A stretch of DNA of 50,571 bases from Clostridia bacterium (GTDB lineage: Bacteria > Bacillota > Peptococcia > DRI-13 > UBA5745), in NCBI GenBank assembly GCA_018434325.1, contig JAHDPO010000045.1, forward strand, positions 1 through 50,571, given 5' to 3'. A program made the translations under genes and the position numbers. Under the pieces are notes generated by a model that made no database searches, was not told where the DNA came from, and saw only the letters and a list, made by a program, of their open reading frames with translations. Shown here one piece after another: positions 48,658-50,571 of the stretch (position 1 is the stretch's first letter; each line of letters opens with the position of its first letter).

Positions 48658-50415
48658 TTATTTCAGCAAGGCCAAAATAGAAGCAGCCTCCTGCTCCACC
48701 AAATCCAGGAACTGCCGGGCCTGCACACCGCTTGCCTCATAAGCGGCGACTGCCAGCTGCAAGGAATCCTGCTTTAGTCCATAGCCGATACCTATGCCAT
48801 CGGCCACTACCGGCGCGAAGCTGAAAAAAGCCACAGCGGGAGCTACTACGCTGCTGGTAGATAACGTGTTATGCCCCAGCACCCGGCAACCCTGATCTGC
48901 CAAAAGAGGCAGCAGCGCTGCATTGGCCGTCATCTCTCCTATAGCCGATAATCCATATAAATGGCGCTCCGCCCCTAAACCGGATTGACTTCTGGCAACC
49001 CGCCGGCGATGCTCCTGTTCTGCCTGCCGATACTTATCCTGCATTGCCGCTTTGGCTGAAGCCCCCTGCTCACGGCCCTCTGTGTAAGAAATAACGAAAT
49101 CTTTAGCTGCCGCCGAGCAAGGCCGGACGCATTCCGTGCGGCCTTCATAAAAGCTCCTTACGGAAACGGATTCATATACCGAAGGGAATTTCTTGGTCAG
49201 CTTATAATATGCCACTTGAAACAGCAGCTGGACAAAGGCGTCGGGATAGCAGCCCCTCTCTTTTAACTGCTGCTTGGAGATGGAAGTTATGCTTTTTTGG
49301 GCCGTAGTCATTTCTTTTAAGATCTGATCATATTCCCGGCTTTCGCCAATCAGCGCTTTTTGAGTTTCCGCCTTTAAGCGCCAAGGCAAATGCCTGGGTT
49401 TCGGGCTATCGGCGTTCTTCTTATGCTCCGCAGCTTTTGCCAATTCCAGGCTTCTGCCGACAAACCATAGCCACATGCCGGCGTCGCAGCCGGTATGCTC
49501 CAGATTCAGGCCCAAATCCCCCCGGGGACCTGCAATAATCTGAACCGATTTGTCAAACCAGCGGTTGCCGGATTCGCCGCCGATCAAACGGGCGCTGGAT
49601 ATCTCCCGCTCATCCAGACAGACTGCAAAATGGGCCTGTTCAATGGCAGCCAGGCTGTGCCGGTTCAAAGGCTCATCCATCAATTGCGCCCTGATGGCTG
49701 CCGCCCTGTCTCGTTTGGCGCAAGTCATGGCGCCTACAGGCCCGGCGTAAACAGCGGCAGCAGCTTCGGCAGCTTCGGCAAGCTTTAGCCCTTGCTCTTT
49801 GATTTCTTCCAAAGCCCCTTGGAGGGCATCCGGCTGATAAATATTGCCTTCCTTATCGGTCAGCGGCAAAAGGAACCAATTGCCCCGGCAAACTACGGCG
49901 GCACTTAAAGGGCCGGCCAGAAAGCAGCGATGCAGCAGGTCCTTCCCTTGGCAGGCCGTCCGGGTATAAAACATGGACCGCAGAGTATCCATACTCATAG
50001 GACCGGCTTTGCCGGTTTCGACAGGAAAAGAACCGTCGCCAATCGCCCTGATCGCTGTACAAAAACCGTAAATCAAGGCCGGCAAAGCCGGCTGCGGCCA
50101 TTGGTTATGATCCAGCTGTAAGTTGTAGCTCAAATCCGTAGGCACCCGGCCCCGAAAAGCCAGATAACTGTCGTCCCACAAAGGACGCAGCCAGCTGCTA
50201 TTGGCAGGAAGCCTTTCCTTCCAGGCCAGCAGCTCCTCTTGCAGACGAGGCCCCGCCTCGGTTTCTTCGGCAAGCTCCCCCAAAAGCCGGCAGGTTTTCT
50301 GCCACTGGGCTTCACTGACCAATGGCTTGATCAGTTCTTTCAGCTCGTCAAAAGTCGCCGCCAGCTCCGGCACAGGCAGCGAGGGTAAAGTGCAATCCCA
50401 ATCAAAAACTCGCAT
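48658..50415 (-). CDS. Choline/carnitine O-acyltransferase family protein
   Basis: Protein of 585 residues, close to the length of eukaryotic carnitine acetyltransferase, and cytoplasmic by sequence. Family segments are visible by eye: NRWFDKSVQIIAGPRGDLGLNLEHTGCD, here quoted in part as GLNLEHTGCD with the catalytic-type His; SVYESVSVRSFYEGRTECVR, the YExxxxRxFxxGRTE motif; and GRVPTDLSYNLQ near the N-terminus. The expected reaction moves an acyl group between CoA and an alcohol such as carnitine or choline. This family is uncommon in bacteria and suggests lateral transfer. It is followed by trmK with a 67-bp gap. Confidence 0.9.
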   Translation of the reverse strand: MRVFDWDCTLPSLPVPELAATFDELKELIKPLVSEAQWQKTCRLLGELAEETEAGPRLQEELLAWKERLPANSSWLRPLWDDSYLAFRGRVPTDLSYNLQLDHNQWPQPALPALIYGFCTAIRAIGDGSFPVETGKAGPMSMDTLRSMFYTRTACQGKDLLHRCFLAGPLSAAVVCRGNWFLLPLTDKEGNIYQPDALQGALEEIKEQGLKLAEAAEAAAAVYAGPVGAMTCAKRDRAAAIRAQLMDEPLNRHSLAAIEQAHFAVCLDEREISSARLIGGESGNRWFDKSVQIIAGPRGDLGLNLEHTGCDAGMWLWFVGRSLELAKAAEHKKNADSPKPRHLPWRLKAETQKALIGESREYDQILKEMTTAQKSITSISKQQLKERGCYPDAFVQLLFQVAYYKLTKKFPSVYESVSVRSFYEGRTECVRPCSAAAKDFVISYTEGREQGASAKAAMQDKYRQAEQEHRRRVARSQSGLGAERHLYGLSAIGEMTANAALLPLLADQGCRVLGHNTLSTSSVVAPAVAFFSFAPVVADGIGIGYGLKQDSLQLAVAAYEASGVQARQFLDLVEQEAASILALLK

Positions 50416-50433
50416 TGACTCCTCCTCAATGTA

Positions 50434-50571
50434 ATACTATTCTGCGATTAAAATATTCCATATTTTAATCTGGCAATTCTTGATTGCCACTGCGCCAAAG
50501 GCGCAGGCAGAATAGCATATATGCCAATCTGCGTGGGCAAAGCCCACTATAGCTATTTATGTGGGCTTGCC
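50434..50571. repeat. Hairpin-mosaic element, copy 3 (runs off the window)
   Basis: It starts with ATACTATTCTGC at 50434 and keeps the whole left cloverleaf of copy 1: outer stem 50437-50445 with 50507-50515, and inner hairpins 50446-50470, 50471-50489 and 50490-50506. CATATATG follows, then the second structure with GTGGGCAAAGCCCAC, TATAGCTATTTAT and the beginning of a GTGGGCTTGCC hairpin, as in copy 2 inverted. It combines modules of copies 1 and 2. Confidence 0.9.

Overview
The window looks like chromosome from an anaerobic, endospore-forming Firmicute of the Clostridia or Negativicutes type. The support is a spoIIP gene, a class I hybrid-cluster protein, type III glutamine synthetase, AddAB, the der-plsY pair, a type A-like RNase P RNA, strong Shine-Dalgarno sequences with frequent TTG and GTG starts, and Rho-independent terminators. 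I cannot name the genus. All assignments were made by reading sequence and motifs; no database was searched.

Layout. (1) 0.1-4.0 kb: a PocR/AraC-type regulator, then a cupin gene and hcp behind one promoter with a CRP/FNR-like palindrome. (2) 4.0-5.4 kb: a gene-free stretch packed with repeats: a double-cloverleaf hairpin mosaic, a possible small RNA ending in a terminator, a 130-bp MITE with a 7-bp target duplication, short tandem repeats and a 210-bp compound repeat. (3) 5.4-13.7 kb: a BMP-family nucleoside-type ABC transporter operon headed by a metallo-beta-lactamase/HD fusion enzyme, a YeiL-like CRP/FNR regulator, and a divergent S-adenosylhomocysteinase-like gene. The same 14-bp palindrome, AGGACATATGTCCT, lies on both sides of the regulator gene, so these genes probably form one regulon for uptake and breakdown of a nucleoside-like compound. 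This is the best candidate for an undescribed system here.

(4) 13.7-22.9 kb: a frameshifted TetR gene, a 1494-residue exported protein with SLH and choline-binding-like repeats, a small exported protein with an internal duplication, a VWA-domain protein and dUTPase. (5) 23-34.5 kb: housekeeping genes: glnN, a GlsB-like membrane protein, tRNA-Gly, plsY, der, a DUF512 radical-SAM protein, a spoIIP operon with DUF1614 and pepF. (6) 34.5-36.1 kb: a decayed patch: a RelB/DinJ antitoxin whose toxin gene is cut short by an inverted-repeat element, a rhodanese lipoprotein and a methyltransferase with a broken 3' end. (7) 36.1-50.4 kb: addA-addB, an orphan ilvN, rnpB, a DUF4931 GalT-like gene, a trmK / Nif3-like / zinc-ribbon operon, and a eukaryote-style choline/carnitine acyltransferase.

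Four families of dispersed intergenic repeats were found by eye. Three have two or three copies in the window, and one copy has destroyed a toxin gene. They suggest active small non-autonomous elements, although no transposase gene is present.
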